From: Hyphomicrobiales bacterium
GTDB lineage: Bacteria > Pseudomonadota > Alphaproteobacteria > Rhizobiales > Beijerinckiaceae
NCBI GenBank assembly: GCA_028869185.1
Contig: JAGWTA010000019.1
Span: 1 to 45,765 of the forward strand
Direction: 5' to 3'
DNA: 45,765 bases
The position numbers and the translations under genes were made by a program. The notes under the pieces were generated by a model. It searched no databases, was not told where the DNA came from, and worked only from the letters and a program-made list of their open reading frames with translations. Within the stretch, counting starts at the first letter, position 1. The number at the start of each line of letters is the position of its first letter. Positions 7,446 through 15,287 of the stretch are shown here, in pieces.

Positions 7446-7967
7446 ATGACCGCGCATTTCAAAACCATCGACCCGGCCGGGCTCAAGACGCTGGCTGAAA
7501 AAGGCAAGGCCGATCCCAAAGTCGTGCGCACCGTGCGTTGCCGCACGGTTGCGGAAGGCAAGAAATACAGGCACCTGAATTACGTGCGCGACCTGCCGGC
7601 TCACATCGTCGACGAACCGCCGGGTTTGCTGGGCGACGACACCGCGCCCAATCCGACAGAGGCGTTGCTTGCCGCGCTCGGCACGTGCGTCGCCGTTGGC
7701 CTGCAGGCGAACGCGGTTGCGCGCGGCTGGAAGATCAACGCCATCGAAGTCGAGCTGGAAGGCGACATCAATGTGACGTCGGTATGGGGCGTTGGCGATC
7801 TCAATCCCAAGCCTGTCGGGCTGACCGATGTGCGCCTCAAGGCGCGGCTCGATGTCGACGGCGCCAGCCCGCAGGAAGTTGCCGAGGTGATTGCCCACAC
7901 GGCGCAATGGTCGCCTGTTTTCAATACGGTGAAAAATCCCGTGCGCCTTTCCATCGAGAGCGCGTGA
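7446..7967 (+). CDS. OsmC-family protein lacking the second cysteine
   Basis: This 173-residue cytoplasmic protein has the OsmC/Ohr fold. OsmC proteins use a cysteine pair to reduce organic or fatty hydroperoxides. The first cysteine is present (Cys81 in ALGTCVAVGLQ), but the helix position that normally carries the second (CPV) reads SPV here (Ser156). A two-cysteine disulfide cycle is therefore not possible in the usual way, and the protein may use one cysteine or have another role. A good AAGGAGAG ribosome-binding site precedes ATG 7446. It sits between transporter and flavoprotein genes, suggesting it handles an oxidised or reactive intermediate of the imported compound (inference). Confidence 0.85.
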   Translation: MTAHFKTIDPAGLKTLAEKGKADPKVVRTVRCRTVAEGKKYRHLNYVRDLPAHIVDEPPGLLGDDTAPNPTEALLAALGTCVAVGLQANAVARGWKINAIEVELEGDINVTSVWGVGDLNPKPVGLTDVRLKARLDVDGASPQEVAEVIAHTAQWSPVFNTVKNPVRLSIESA

Positions 7968-7968
7968 G

Positions 7969-9036
7969 ATGGGTGCGGCTGTTCTCGATCATCCGGTCGA
8001 TGTTGCAACGCTGGCCGCCACTGCGCTGTGTCCGCTGACGCGCCGGATCGACGAGGACGGCTATTATCCCGAAGACGTGCTGCGCGCGCTCGGCGAGGCG
8101 GGAGCCTATGGGCAGCATGTCGCTGACGGGCCGCTGGGGCTGGCGGGCGCCGCCGAAGACATGATGCGCGTCGGCGAGGTCTGCGGCTCGACGGCCTTTT
8201 GCGTGTGGTGCCAGGATGCGCTCGGCTGGTATCTGGCGGCGAGCGACAATACGGTTCTGCGCGCGCGCCTCTTGCGGCAGGTTGCTTCGGGCGCGCAGCT
8301 TGGCGGCACGGGCCTGTCAAACCCGATGAAGGCCTTCGCCGGGCTCGGCGACATAGCGCTCAAGGGCGAGCGCGTGCGCGGCGGCTGGCGCGTTCGCGGA
8401 CGATTGCCGTGGGTGTCGAACCTTGGGCCCGATCATCTCTTTGCGGGCATCTTCACGACCGGCGCGCGCGCTGCGATGGCCGTTTTCTCCTGCGCGCAGG
8501 ATGGGCTGAAACTCACGGATTGCGCGCCGTTCATCGCGCTTGAAGGGACGCGCACGTTCGGCGTGCAGATGCGCGACGTTTTCGTGCCCGACGACATGGT
8601 GCTTGCCGAAGACGCCGCCGTTTTCGTGCCGAAAATCCGGCAGGGGTTCGTTCTCCTGCAAATGGGCATGGCGCTCGGGGCGGCGCATGCGGCCGCACAC
8701 TGGATGCGGCGCGATGGCGCAACGCAGACCGCGCTCGCCGTTTTGCCGCTCGGCCCGGACGAGATCGACGCGCGCGCCGCGCTGTTGCAGGCCCGGCTTG
8801 CCGAACGCGCGCGCGAGGCGCTCGATCCGGCGCGCCCGGCCTTTCTCGAAACGCTGCGGCTGCGTCTCGATGGTTCGCAACTCGCCCTGGCGGCTGCGCA
8901 AGCCTCCCTGATCGCCCACGGCGCACGCGGCTATCTGAAGGGCTCCAACGCCGAACGCGTGCAGCGCGAAGCGCATTTTGCCGCGATCGTCTCGCCTTCG
9001 GTGAAACATATCCTCACGGAACTGCATCAGGGCTGA
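7969..9036 (+). CDS. Short acyl-CoA-dehydrogenase-like flavoprotein
   Basis: This 355-residue protein has the acyl-CoA dehydrogenase fold. The N-terminal helical domain is followed by [10 protein letters not shown] (flavin region), the middle strand domain [11 protein letters not shown], and a C-terminal helical domain ending [20 protein letters not shown] and [10 protein letters not shown]. It is shorter than the usual 380-410. Relatives in sulfur-scavenging operons (SfnB, DszC type) are flavin-dependent oxidases or monooxygenases rather than true acyl-CoA dehydrogenases, and the context favours that reading. The start ATG is one base after the OsmC stop, so the two are coupled. It is the last gene of the operon. 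No terminator is seen before the tRNA. Confidence 0.8.
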   Translation: MGAAVLDHPVDVATLAATALCPLTRRIDEDGYYPEDVLRALGEAGAYGQHVADGPLGLAGAAEDMMRVGEVCGSTAFCVWCQDALGWYLAASDNTVLRARLLRQVASGAQLGGTGLSNPMKAFAGLGDIALKGERVRGGWRVRGRLPWVSNLGPDHLFAGIFTTGARAAMAVFSCAQDGLKLTDCAPFIALEGTRTFGVQMRDVFVPDDMVLAEDAAVFVPKIRQGFVLLQMGMALGAAHAAAHWMRRDGATQTALAVLPLGPDEIDARAALLQARLAERAREALDPARPAFLETLRLRLDGSQLALAAAQASLIAHGARGYLKGSNAERVQREAHFAAIVSPSVKHILTELHQG

Positions 9037-9091
9037 ACGGACGCCCGCGACCTGAAAAGGCCTGTTAATTCCGATGTTTGGATAAAAGCAA

Positions 9092-9168
9092 TGGTCGGAG
9101 CGAGAGGATTCGAACCTCCGACCCCCTCGTCCCGAACGAGGTGCGCTACCAGACTGCGCTACGCTCCG
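9092..9168 (-). tRNA. tRNA-Pro (anticodon CGG)
   Basis: This is a 77-base cloverleaf on the minus strand with a 7-bp acceptor stem (CGGAGCG/CGCTCCG), D-arm AGCGCAGTCTGGTAGCGCA, anticodon arm CTCGT-TCGGG-ACGAG giving loop TTCGGGA and anticodon CGG, T-arm with GGTTCGAATCC, discriminator A, and an encoded CCA. It reads CCG, a frequent codon in this GC-rich genome. Confidence 0.97.
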
Positions 9169-9206
9169 ATTGCCGCAAATCGCGCGCGAAGCGCGTTGCG
9201 GGCGGA

Positions 9207-9235
9207 CTTATAGACGCGCGAAGCCAGCGCCGCAA
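9207..9235 (-). promoter_or_regulatory. Sigma-70-type promoter of tRNA-Pro
   Basis: On the minus strand TTGCGG (9235-9230) and TATAAG (9212-9207) are separated by exactly 17 bases. The start would be about 30 bases before the mature tRNA. The GC-rich bases after the -10 (TCCGCCCGC) resemble discriminators of stringently controlled stable-RNA promoters. Confidence 0.7.
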
Positions 9236-9248
9236 GAGGCCCGCATGC

Positions 9249-9303
9249 GAGGCGGCGCAGGCCGCCTCGGGAGGCCGGAATGCGAGGCGGCGCAGGCCGC
9301 CTC
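9249..9303. repeat. Duplicated GC-rich hairpin (tandem, 35-base period)
   Basis: Two identical 20-base dyads, GAGGCGGC-GCAG-GCCGCCTC, lie at 9249-9268 and 9284-9303, each preceded by ATGC. Each can form an 8-bp stem with a four-base loop on either strand. They sit just past the stop of the copper-chaperone gene on the minus strand and before the tRNA promoter, so they may stop or stabilise that transcript. There is no T-tract, so they are not classical terminators. Confidence 0.7.
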
Positions 9304-9344
9304 AGGGGGCAGGCATTGGGCATAAAGTCCTGCCCGCCTTTGCC

Positions 9345-9827
9345 TCAACGCATCTGATCGTGCTTCATGTCGTGCATCTTGTCGGGCATGGCGCCCATCG
9401 CCTCGACCTTGAATTCCACCGGCATGGATCCGCCTTTTTCAAAGGTGACAGACCCTTTCACAGCCTCGCCGACCTTCAGCGGCCGCTTCAATCCCTCGAA
9501 CATCAAATGATAGCCGCCCGGCTTCAATTGCACGGCGCCATGCGCGGGAATGTCCAGCCCCTGAATCTGGCGCATTTTCATGACGCCGTTTTCCATCTTC
9601 ATTTCGTGAATCTCGACATGATCGGCGGCGTCGGCTGTTGCGCCAACCAGTTTGTCGGCGCTCGCGCCATTGTTGCGGATCGTCAGATAGGCGCCGCCGA
9701 CGGGCGCCGCCGGCGGCGTTGCGCGCGCCCAAACATGCTCAAGCGCAATATCGCCAGCCGATGCTGCGCGGCAAGCCGCAAGAGTGAATATGCAGCCGAA
9801 GACGGCGTTCAAAAGCTCTCGTTTCAT
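9345..9827 (-). CDS. Periplasmic copper chaperone PCu(A)C
   Basis: The 160-residue protein begins with a signal peptide; the LAAC at 15-18 could also serve as a lipobox. The copper site is a perfect match to the family pattern H-x10-M-x21-HxM: His74, Met85, His107 and Met109. PCuAC proteins carry Cu(I) in the periplasm to the Cu-A or Cu-B centre of cytochrome oxidase. A Met/His-rich tail (MPDKMHDMKHDQM) may add metal ligands. The start at 9827 has an AAAGG ribosome-binding site; the upstream Met codons would add a charged leader. The gene stands alone, divergent from the AhpD-like gene. Confidence 0.92.
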   Translation of the reverse strand: MKRELLNAVFGCIFTLAACRAASAGDIALEHVWARATPPAAPVGGAYLTIRNNGASADKLVGATADAADHVEIHEMKMENGVMKMRQIQGLDIPAHGAVQLKPGGYHLMFEGLKRPLKVGEAVKGSVTFEKGGSMPVEFKVEAMGAMPDKMHDMKHDQMR

Positions 9828-9891
9828 GGCGCAAACCTTTCGAAAATGGACGCGCACCATGCCGCTGCGATCGGGCCCTGTCAAAAGCGTC

Positions 9892-9920
9892 TTGCGTCAC
9901 AAAAAATCCTATATTATAAA
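9892..9920 (+). promoter_or_regulatory. Sigma-70-type promoter of the AhpD-like gene
   Basis: TTGCGT (9892-9897) and TATAAA (9915-9920) have a 17-base spacer in an unusually AT-rich stretch. They are followed by an AAGGGG ribosome-binding site at 9939-9944, five bases before ATG 9950. Confidence 0.65.
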
Positions 9921-9949
9921 ATTCGCATGTAATAATATAAGGGGATCGC

Positions 9950-10312
9950 ATGCAGACCGAAAACTGGCCCGACCTCGCCAAATTTCTCTCGGGCGAATTG
10001 AAGAATTTGCGCCTTGGCGCACCCGAGGTGATGAAGTCCTTCGGCGCGATCGCGCAGGCGGCGCTGGCGCCCGCCGCGCTCGACACCAAAACCAAGGAGC
10101 TTATCGCTCTTGCGATTTCGGTGGCCGTGCGCTGCGACGATTGCATCGCGTTCCACGCAAAATCGGCTGCCCAGCAGGGCGCCAGCCAGCAGGAGGTGCT
10201 GGAGACGCTGGGCATGGCCATCTACATGGGCGCAGGGCCCTCGGCCATGTACGCCAGTCATGCGCTTGGCGCGTTCAACCAGTTCGCGGCGGAGCGGGCC
10301 GCCAAGAGCTGA
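9950..10312 (+). CDS. Carboxymuconolactone-decarboxylase / AhpD-like protein
   Basis: This 120-residue all-helical protein has the AhpD-type redox motif CDDCIAFH (Cys62, Cys65, His69), preceded by TKELIALAIS and Glu50. AhpD-like family members use the CxxC and the nearby His/Glu in peroxide or thiol chemistry, and lactone decarboxylases of the same fold lack the CxxC. The CxxC favours a redox role. A strong promoter and ribosome-binding site suggest solid independent expression. The next gene begins 56 bases later and may be partly read through. Confidence 0.88.
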   Translation: MQTENWPDLAKFLSGELKNLRLGAPEVMKSFGAIAQAALAPAALDTKTKELIALAISVAVRCDDCIAFHAKSAAQQGASQQEVLETLGMAIYMGAGPSAMYASHALGAFNQFAAERAAKS

Positions 10313-10329
10313 GCGCCAGCCCCGATCAA

Positions 10330-10349
10330 GCGAGCGCTGGTTAGCTCGC
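10330..10349 (+). other. Hairpin between the AhpD-like and PilZ genes
   Basis: GCGAGC-GCTGGTTA-GCTCGC can form a 6-bp stem with an eight-base loop. It lies in the 56-base gap, 19 bases before the PilZ start. No T-run follows, so it could be a weak attenuator or an operator; I cannot tell. Confidence 0.4.
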
Positions 10350-10368
10350 AGTGAATCGGGAGTGCGCG

Positions 10369-10767
10369 GTGAAAACAGAAAAAGGCGGCGTCCTTATCGA
10401 AGCGCGGCGCCTGTCCGCCGCGCCGCAAGATTTCGGCTGGTTGCGCAAATTGCTGCTGCCGGCGCCGCGCGGCGCCTTCTACTGGATTATTCCGCAAAAC
10501 GAGGACAATCGCATCGCCGTGCGCCGGCGCGTGCAATTGCGCCGCGCCGAAATCTGCGATTTGCGCGCGCGTCCGCTCGCTGAATGTTTCATTCAGGATA
10601 CGTCCGACAGAGGCGCGCGGCTGAAGCTGGCGCAGGGCGCTGCGCTATCGCGGCAATTCCTGCTTGTCGAGGACAATGGCGCCCACGTCACGCTGGCCGA
10701 ACTCGCCTGGCGGCAGGGGCGTTTTGCAGGCGTGCGGCGCCTGCGCGCGATGCGGCGGCCGGCCTGA
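10369..10767 (+). CDS. PilZ-domain protein (putative c-di-GMP receptor)
   Basis: This is a 132-residue protein. PilZ domains bind cyclic di-GMP through RxxxR and D/NxSxxG; both are visible in order (Arg54-xxx-Arg58 in RVQLRR, and DTSDRG at 77-82). Later strands (AELAWRQGRFAGVRRLR) fit the PilZ barrel. The GTG start at 10369 is preferred because GGGAG (10358-10362) lies six bases upstream; another GTG at 10351 would add six residues. It sits at the edge of the flagellar locus, converging with it, and a YcgR-like link between c-di-GMP and motility is a reasonable inference. Confidence 0.7.
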   Translation: MKTEKGGVLIEARRLSAAPQDFGWLRKLLLPAPRGAFYWIIPQNEDNRIAVRRRVQLRRAEICDLRARPLAECFIQDTSDRGARLKLAQGAALSRQFLLVEDNGAHVTLAELAWRQGRFAGVRRLRAMRRPA

Positions 10768-10779
10768 TCTGATTGCTGC

Positions 10780-11232
10780 TTATTTGCGCACGTCGCCCAT
10801 CGCGACGTAATTGAATTCCTGAACCATGATGTCGCGAACGGCGTCGCTTTTCATGCGCTCGCCGACGCGTTTGCGCAGCTCGGCGGTCATTTTCGCAATG
10901 TCGAATTTCTCGAGCTTGCGAAAGTCGAGCTTTTCGTCGGCGTAAAGCAGGCGGAACGCTTCGTCGAGCAGATAGGCGTCCGGGGGCGTTGGCAGCGCCT
11001 TCAGCGCTGCGCCATCGGCGGTATAGGAGAATTGCGCGACGATATAGCCCTGGACGCGGCCTTCGGCGATCATCGGCACGTTTATGACGCGCGTCTTGCG
11101 TGTTTCGATTTTTGCGGGCTCGGCGTCGTGATGGGCTTCGCCACTCTGGCGCGCGCGCAATTGCCCCGCGCCAATCGAGGCGCCAAGCGTGAGGGCGGCG
11201 CTGAGCAGGGCGATGATGACCGTCTTGATCAT
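10780..11232 (-). CDS. FliL-like membrane-anchored protein at the end of the flgF operon
   Basis: This 150-residue protein has one N-terminal membrane span (about 4-24), then a periplasmic domain with strands around VINVPMIAEGRVQGYIVAQFSY and a C-terminal helix-strand ending MVQEFNYVAMGD. That layout resembles FliL, whose domain has a stomatin-like fold and surrounds the stator, but sequence identity is weak and a separate canonical fliL exists at 26440. It starts three bases after flgN, so it belongs to the flgF-fliI-flhA-fliR unit. It could be a second stator-associated ring protein. Function is inferred from position and topology. Confidence 0.6.
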   Translation of the reverse strand: MIKTVIIALLSAALTLGASIGAGQLRARQSGEAHHDAEPAKIETRKTRVINVPMIAEGRVQGYIVAQFSYTADGAALKALPTPPDAYLLDEAFRLLYADEKLDFRKLEKFDIAKMTAELRKRVGERMKSDAVRDIMVQEFNYVAMGDVRK

Positions 11233-11235
11233 GGC

Positions 11236-11613
11236 TCAGGGGGTTCTGCGAAGAGCGCGGGCGGCGTCGTATGTGCGGTCGGATTCCGCATCCGCGACGG
11301 CGCGCATGATCATGTCCGAAACATCCTGAGCTGCTTTCATATGCAGACGCAGAACGGCGCGATTGTCGTTCAGCGCGTCGCGCAACTCCTCGACCGCGCG
11401 CGCGAGTTCGCTTGTTGGTTCGAGTTCGTCGATCATGCGCGTGCGCCGCGTGAGATCGAGCAGGATCATGTCCTTGCGCCGCAAGGTTTCTGAAATGTCG
11501 GCGGTCTGGAAAGTGCGCAGCGCGCGCGTCTCGGCTTCGATTTCATGCCGCGCATATTCGAGCGCTTCGATCATCGCGGCTGTGGGGATGTCGAGATTGA
11601 CGCGCGCTGTCAT
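11236..11613 (-). CDS. flgN: FlgN-like flagellar chaperone
   Basis: A 125-residue, fully helical cytoplasmic protein. FlgN binds the hook-filament junction proteins FlgK and FlgL before export. The C-terminal helix LNDNRAVLRLHMKAAQDVSDMIMRA is the clearest family resemblance (asparagine and hydrophobic repeats that contact the export cargo). The start at 11613 overlaps the stop of the rod-binding gene by four bases (ATGA). FlgN sequences diverge greatly, so position in the locus is much of the support. flgK and flgL are both encoded in this window. Confidence 0.6.
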   Translation of the reverse strand: MTARVNLDIPTAAMIEALEYARHEIEAETRALRTFQTADISETLRRKDMILLDLTRRTRMIDELEPTSELARAVEELRDALNDNRAVLRLHMKAAQDVSDMIMRAVADAESDRTYDAARALRRTP

Positions 11614-12026
11614 GCCTTTTCTCCGCGCCGCAAGGCGGGCGTGGCGGGAAAGATGCGCGGCGCGACCGCCTGGGCGACGTGCTCGGCGAGCATCGATTTC
11701 CAAGTCGAGCCTGCAAAGCCCTTGCCGAACATGGATCCGCCGTGATCGGGCATGGCGCCTTCGATCATCTTCTGCACCAGCAATGCGCCAAGCTGGCTGT
11801 AGGCGCTTTGCGACGCAGAAGCGCGCAGCTGTGGCTTTGGCGGGCGCACGAGGGGCGGCGGGGCCGCAGAGGCAAGCGTCTTGCGAAAGGAATTGTCGGG
11901 CGTGGCGGCGACCGAGGCTGGCGCGATGGACGATGCGCCCAGAATTTTGGCCGCTGCGGCCGCCCGCGCGGGATCGGCTGCGCGCGCAACGTCGAAAACG
12001 AGATCGGAAAGCGGCGCTATGGACAT
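11610..12026 (-). CDS. cheL: CheL/FlgJ-type rod-binding protein
   Basis: The 138-residue protein is a rod-cap scaffold without a peptidoglycan hydrolase domain. The C-terminal part, VQKMIEGAMPDHGGSMFGKG followed by STWKSMLAEHVAQAVA, matches the N-terminal rod-binding domain of FlgJ. The first 65 residues are Ala/Pro-rich and probably flexible. In alphaproteobacteria the wall-cutting activity is supplied by a separate enzyme; a candidate lytic transglycosylase is at 34064. Translationally coupled to the FlgN-like gene. Confidence 0.75.
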   Translation of the reverse strand: MSIAPLSDLVFDVARAADPARAAAAAKILGASSIAPASVAATPDNSFRKTLASAAPPPLVRPPKPQLRASASQSAYSQLGALLVQKMIEGAMPDHGGSMFGKGFAGSTWKSMLAEHVAQAVAPRIFPATPALRRGEKA

Positions 12027-12045
12027 CGGTCACTCCTGCGGAAGC

Positions 12046-12447
12046 TTATCGCATCTCTCGCTTGCGGGAGACTGACGCGCCGATAGCTGAGCCCATTTCC
12101 TCGAGAAACGCGCTGCTGGCGGCGGCGGCGCTGGCGTCATCAAGCCGCGTCACGAGCTTTTCGAGGCCTTTGAGGGCGCCCCGGGACTTCGCGAGTTCGG
12201 CGCACCGACGCTCCGCCTCCTCGTCCAGCCGCGCAGCGGCCCGATGCAGCAAGGGCAACGATTCCTGCAGCTTTTGCGCCAGCGCATTGGCCAGAACATC
12301 GGGATCGGCGATGCAGTTTTCGAGCGCGGCGCGGCGCCTGGCGTTTGCTGCGCGCTCGGCCTCGGTTTGCGCAAGGCGCGCTTCGGCCGCGCGCGTCAGC
12401 GACTGGCTGACGGAGAGGACGCGGCGCAAGCGATCGATGCGGTTCAT
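12046..12447 (-). CDS. Coiled-coil flagellar protein, FliJ-like
   Basis: A 133-residue protein, nearly all helix, with long runs of Ala, Arg, Glu and Leu that suggest one or two coiled coils (about 5-100). FliJ is a coiled-coil stalk that fits the FliI ring of the export ATPase. This gene lies three bases after fliR in the fliI-flhA-fliR operon, which supports that role, but the sequence is too generic for certainty. It could also be another export chaperone. Confidence 0.5.
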   Translation of the reverse strand: MNRIDRLRRVLSVSQSLTRAAEARLAQTEAERAANARRRAALENCIADPDVLANALAQKLQESLPLLHRAAARLDEEAERRCAELAKSRGALKGLEKLVTRLDDASAAAASSAFLEEMGSAIGASVSRKREMR

Positions 12448-12450
12448 CGT

Positions 12451-13206
12451 TCACAACCGTTCGATGAGAAATGCCTGAAAATCGAGAAACAGCGAAAGCA
12501 TGGTCGGCGCCAGCAGATAAAGCGCGCCGAGACCGATCGCCATGACGAGGGGCGCGGCGACGAAATAGATCGCCACTTGCGGCGCCGCGCGATTGACCAG
12601 CCCGATGGCGAGGTGGGTCAAAAGCGAGAGCACGAAAAAAGGCGCTGCAATGCGCAAGGCGACCAGCGAGGAGTCGCGCAAGGCGACGGTCATGCGCGAC
12701 AGGAGCGCGCCTGCCGAGAAAGCCGATCCCGGCGCGACGGCGGAATAGGAATCAAATATGGCGCGTGTCAATTCGACGTGAAATCCCGCCACGAAGAATA
12801 ATGTCGTCGCTCCCAGCGTCAGGAATGCGGTCAGCGTCGCGGCTTGCTCGTTGTCGTCGATGCGCGGCGCGAATGACGAGGAGAGGCCGATCGCTTGGGA
12901 TATTGCGGCGGCGGCCATCTCGAAAGTGAAAAACAGCGCCCGCGCCGTCAGGCCCAGCGCGGCGCCGGTGAGCGTTTCGGTCGCGATCAGCCCGATGAAG
13001 CGGTCCTGTCCGCCCTCGACGACGAGCGGCTGGACGATCTGCATCAGGCTGGGCGCCAGCGCCGCGCTGAGCGAAAGCGCGGCAAACAGACGGATGCGCG
13101 GCGTTATGCGCGCCGAGGACAGGCCGGGCGCAAGCATGAAGCAGCCGCCGATGCGGCAAAAGATGACGAAATACGAAATCAGGGCGTTTTGCAGCGCCGG
13201 CGTCAC
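12451..13206 (-). CDS. fliR: Flagellar export apparatus protein FliR
   Basis: This 251-residue inner-membrane protein has about six hydrophobic spans. FliR forms the export gate core with FliP and FliQ. Recognisable stretches are [16 protein letters not shown] near the start, the [19 protein letters not shown] region, and [22 protein letters not shown]. The GTG start at 13206 overlaps the flhA stop (GTGA); a longer frame upstream lies wholly in flhA and is rejected. Confidence 0.92.
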   Translation of the reverse strand: MTPALQNALISYFVIFCRIGGCFMLAPGLSSARITPRIRLFAALSLSAALAPSLMQIVQPLVVEGGQDRFIGLIATETLTGAALGLTARALFFTFEMAAAAISQAIGLSSSFAPRIDDNEQAATLTAFLTLGATTLFFVAGFHVELTRAIFDSYSAVAPGSAFSAGALLSRMTVALRDSSLVALRIAAPFFVLSLLTHLAIGLVNRAAPQVAIYFVAAPLVMAIGLGALYLLAPTMLSLFLDFQAFLIERL

Positions 13207-15287
13207 GACGAGGCGCCCAGCGATCTCAGATCGACGCCGCGCGCGATTTCCAGATGCGAGAGCACGGGCAAGGACGGCAGGGCGCGCTCGATGACCATAC
13301 GCACGTAGGGGCGCGCTTCCGGCGTCGTCACCAGCGCAAAGCGTTCGCCCTTGTCGATTCGCTGACGCAAGGGAGGCGCAGTCTCTTTCAGGAATTGTTC
13401 GATCATCGCGGGGTCGATGTCGAATTCGGCGACCTCGCCCTTCTGGTCGCGCCGCAGGCACTGCTGGAACGCCTGATCCCATTTGCGGCCAAGGCGCATG
13501 ATCGACAATTTTCCGTCGACGATCAGATCGTCGCAAATCTGCGGGGCAAGGCGCATGCGCACATGTTCGGCGATCTGTTCTGGCCTGCGCGCGAGAGGCG
13601 CAATTTCGGCGACCGCTTCAAGGATCAGGGGCAGGTTCCGGATGGATACCCGCTCAGCCAGCAAGGCTTTGAGGATGCTTTGCAGGCCGGAAAGGGAGAG
13701 GTGGGCTGGCGAAATATCCTCGAGCAGCTTCTTGTATTCCGGCTCAAGCCGATCGAGCAAGGCGCGCATGTTCTTGTAGGACAGCAATTGCGCGAGATTG
13801 CCGCGCAGCGTCTCGGAAAGATGCGTCAGCATCACCGATGCGCCGTCCACGGGATCGTATCCAAGCCGGCGCGCTTCGGCGACGTAGGATGGCGAAATCC
13901 ACATCGCCCTCAGGCCGAAAGCCGGCTCAACCGTATCGAGCCCCGGCAGATCGGGCTTTTCGCCTTCGCCGTAGATCAACAGAAAATCATTGGCCGGCAT
14001 TTCCGCGCCGCCAGCCAATGCAGCGTGAATGCGGATTTGATAGGTGCGCGGCGCGATTTCCATGTCGGCGTTGAGCTTGATGTCGGGAATGACGAAGCCG
14101 TAATTGGCCGCGAATTTCCGGCGCATCTTGGCGACGCGGCGCGAGAGATCGTCATAACCGGGCATCATGCGCGCGCCCAGCATGCGGCCGAGACGCAGCT
14201 CGATTTCGACGGGCCGCAAATGTTCGCGGACCGAATCCTTTTCGTTTTCCGCAGCCGCAAGGCGCGCCTGCTCGTTGCGCGCGGCCTCTTCGCTTTGCGC
14301 GCGCGCGAGGCGACGGGGAATGATATAGGCGGCCGTGGCGAGCAACGCGCCCAGCAGCGCAAAGGGCAGGAAGGGCAGGCCCGGCACAAGCGCCAGGCCG
14401 CTGACGAGCGCGCCGGCGACGAAAAGAGCGCGCGGGCGCCGGCCGAGCTGTCCCAGCACCGCCTGGTCCGCCGAACCATGCGTTCCGCCTTTCGACACGA
14501 GCAGGCCGGCGGCCAGCGAAATGATCAACGCGGGGATCTGCGAAACGAGGCCATCGCCGACGGAGAGCTTGATGAACACATCGGTCGCGGCTGCAACCGA
14601 CATGTTGTGCCGCGTGACGCCGATGACAACGCCGCCGAAAATATTGACTGCGAGAATGACGAGACCGGCGACGGCGTCGCCGCGCACGAATTTCGAGGCG
14701 CCGTCCATCGAGCCGAAAAACGCGCTTTCCTCTTCCAGTTCGCGCCTGCGCGCCTGCGCGCCCTTGTCGTCGATCAACCCTGCCGAAAGATCGGCGTCGA
14801 TGGCCATCTGCTTGCCGGGAATGGCGTCGAGGGTGAAACGCGCGCCGACTTCGGCGATGCGGGTTGCGCCCTTGGTGATGACGAGAAAATTGACGGTGAC
14901 GAGAATGGCGAAAACGATCAAGCCGATGACGAAATCGCCGCTCATGACGAGGCGCGAGAAGCCGCCGATCACATAGCCGGCCGCCGTGACGCCCTCGGCG
15001 CCATGCGAAAGGATGAGGCGCGTCGTCGCGATGTTGAGCGCAAGCCGCAGGATGGTGGCGACCAGCAAAACGGTCGGGAAAGCCGAGAGTTCGAGGGGCT
15101 TTTCAATCCACAGCGCGACCATGAGAATCAGGACCGACAGCGAGATCGAGAAGGCAAGGCCGATGTCGATCAGGACCGGCGGCGTCGGCAGAAAGAAAAT
15201 CGCCAGGATTGCGACAATGCCGAGCGCGAAAATGACGTCGCGCGAGGGCGCGCGCGTATCCTGTTGTTGCGCGGGGATATCGCTCAT
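13203..15287 (-). CDS. flhA: Flagellar export gate protein FlhA
   Basis: The 694-residue protein has the standard FlhA layout: about eight membrane spans in the first 320 residues, including the conserved FHIPEP-family loop ([17 protein letters not shown]), then a large cytoplasmic domain that forms a nonameric ring and receives chaperone-cargo complexes. The length is typical. It overlaps fliI by four bases upstream and fliR by four downstream, so production of ATPase, gate and channel proteins is linked. A GC-driven open frame of about 700 codons on the opposite strand is a shadow. Confidence 0.96.
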   Translation of the reverse strand: MSDIPAQQQDTRAPSRDVIFALGIVAILAIFFLPTPPVLIDIGLAFSISLSVLILMVALWIEKPLELSAFPTVLLVATILRLALNIATTRLILSHGAEGVTAAGYVIGGFSRLVMSGDFVIGLIVFAILVTVNFLVITKGATRIAEVGARFTLDAIPGKQMAIDADLSAGLIDDKGAQARRRELEEESAFFGSMDGASKFVRGDAVAGLVILAVNIFGGVVIGVTRHNMSVAAATDVFIKLSVGDGLVSQIPALIISLAAGLLVSKGGTHGSADQAVLGQLGRRPRALFVAGALVSGLALVPGLPFLPFALLGALLATAAYIIPRRLARAQSEEAARNEQARLAAAENEKDSVREHLRPVEIELRLGRMLGARMMPGYDDLSRRVAKMRRKFAANYGFVIPDIKLNADMEIAPRTYQIRIHAALAGGAEMPANDFLLIYGEGEKPDLPGLDTVEPAFGLRAMWISPSYVAEARRLGYDPVDGASVMLTHLSETLRGNLAQLLSYKNMRALLDRLEPEYKKLLEDISPAHLSLSGLQSILKALLAERVSIRNLPLILEAVAEIAPLARRPEQIAEHVRMRLAPQICDDLIVDGKLSIMRLGRKWDQAFQQCLRRDQKGEVAEFDIDPAMIEQFLKETAPPLRQRIDKGERFALVTTPEARPYVRMVIERALPSLPVLSHLEIARGVDLRSLGASS

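Noticed and set aside
9092-9168. tRNA-Pro as an integration site for a mobile element
   Set aside because: No integrase, no duplicated tRNA 3' end and no change in composition nearby; both sides hold ordinary genes.
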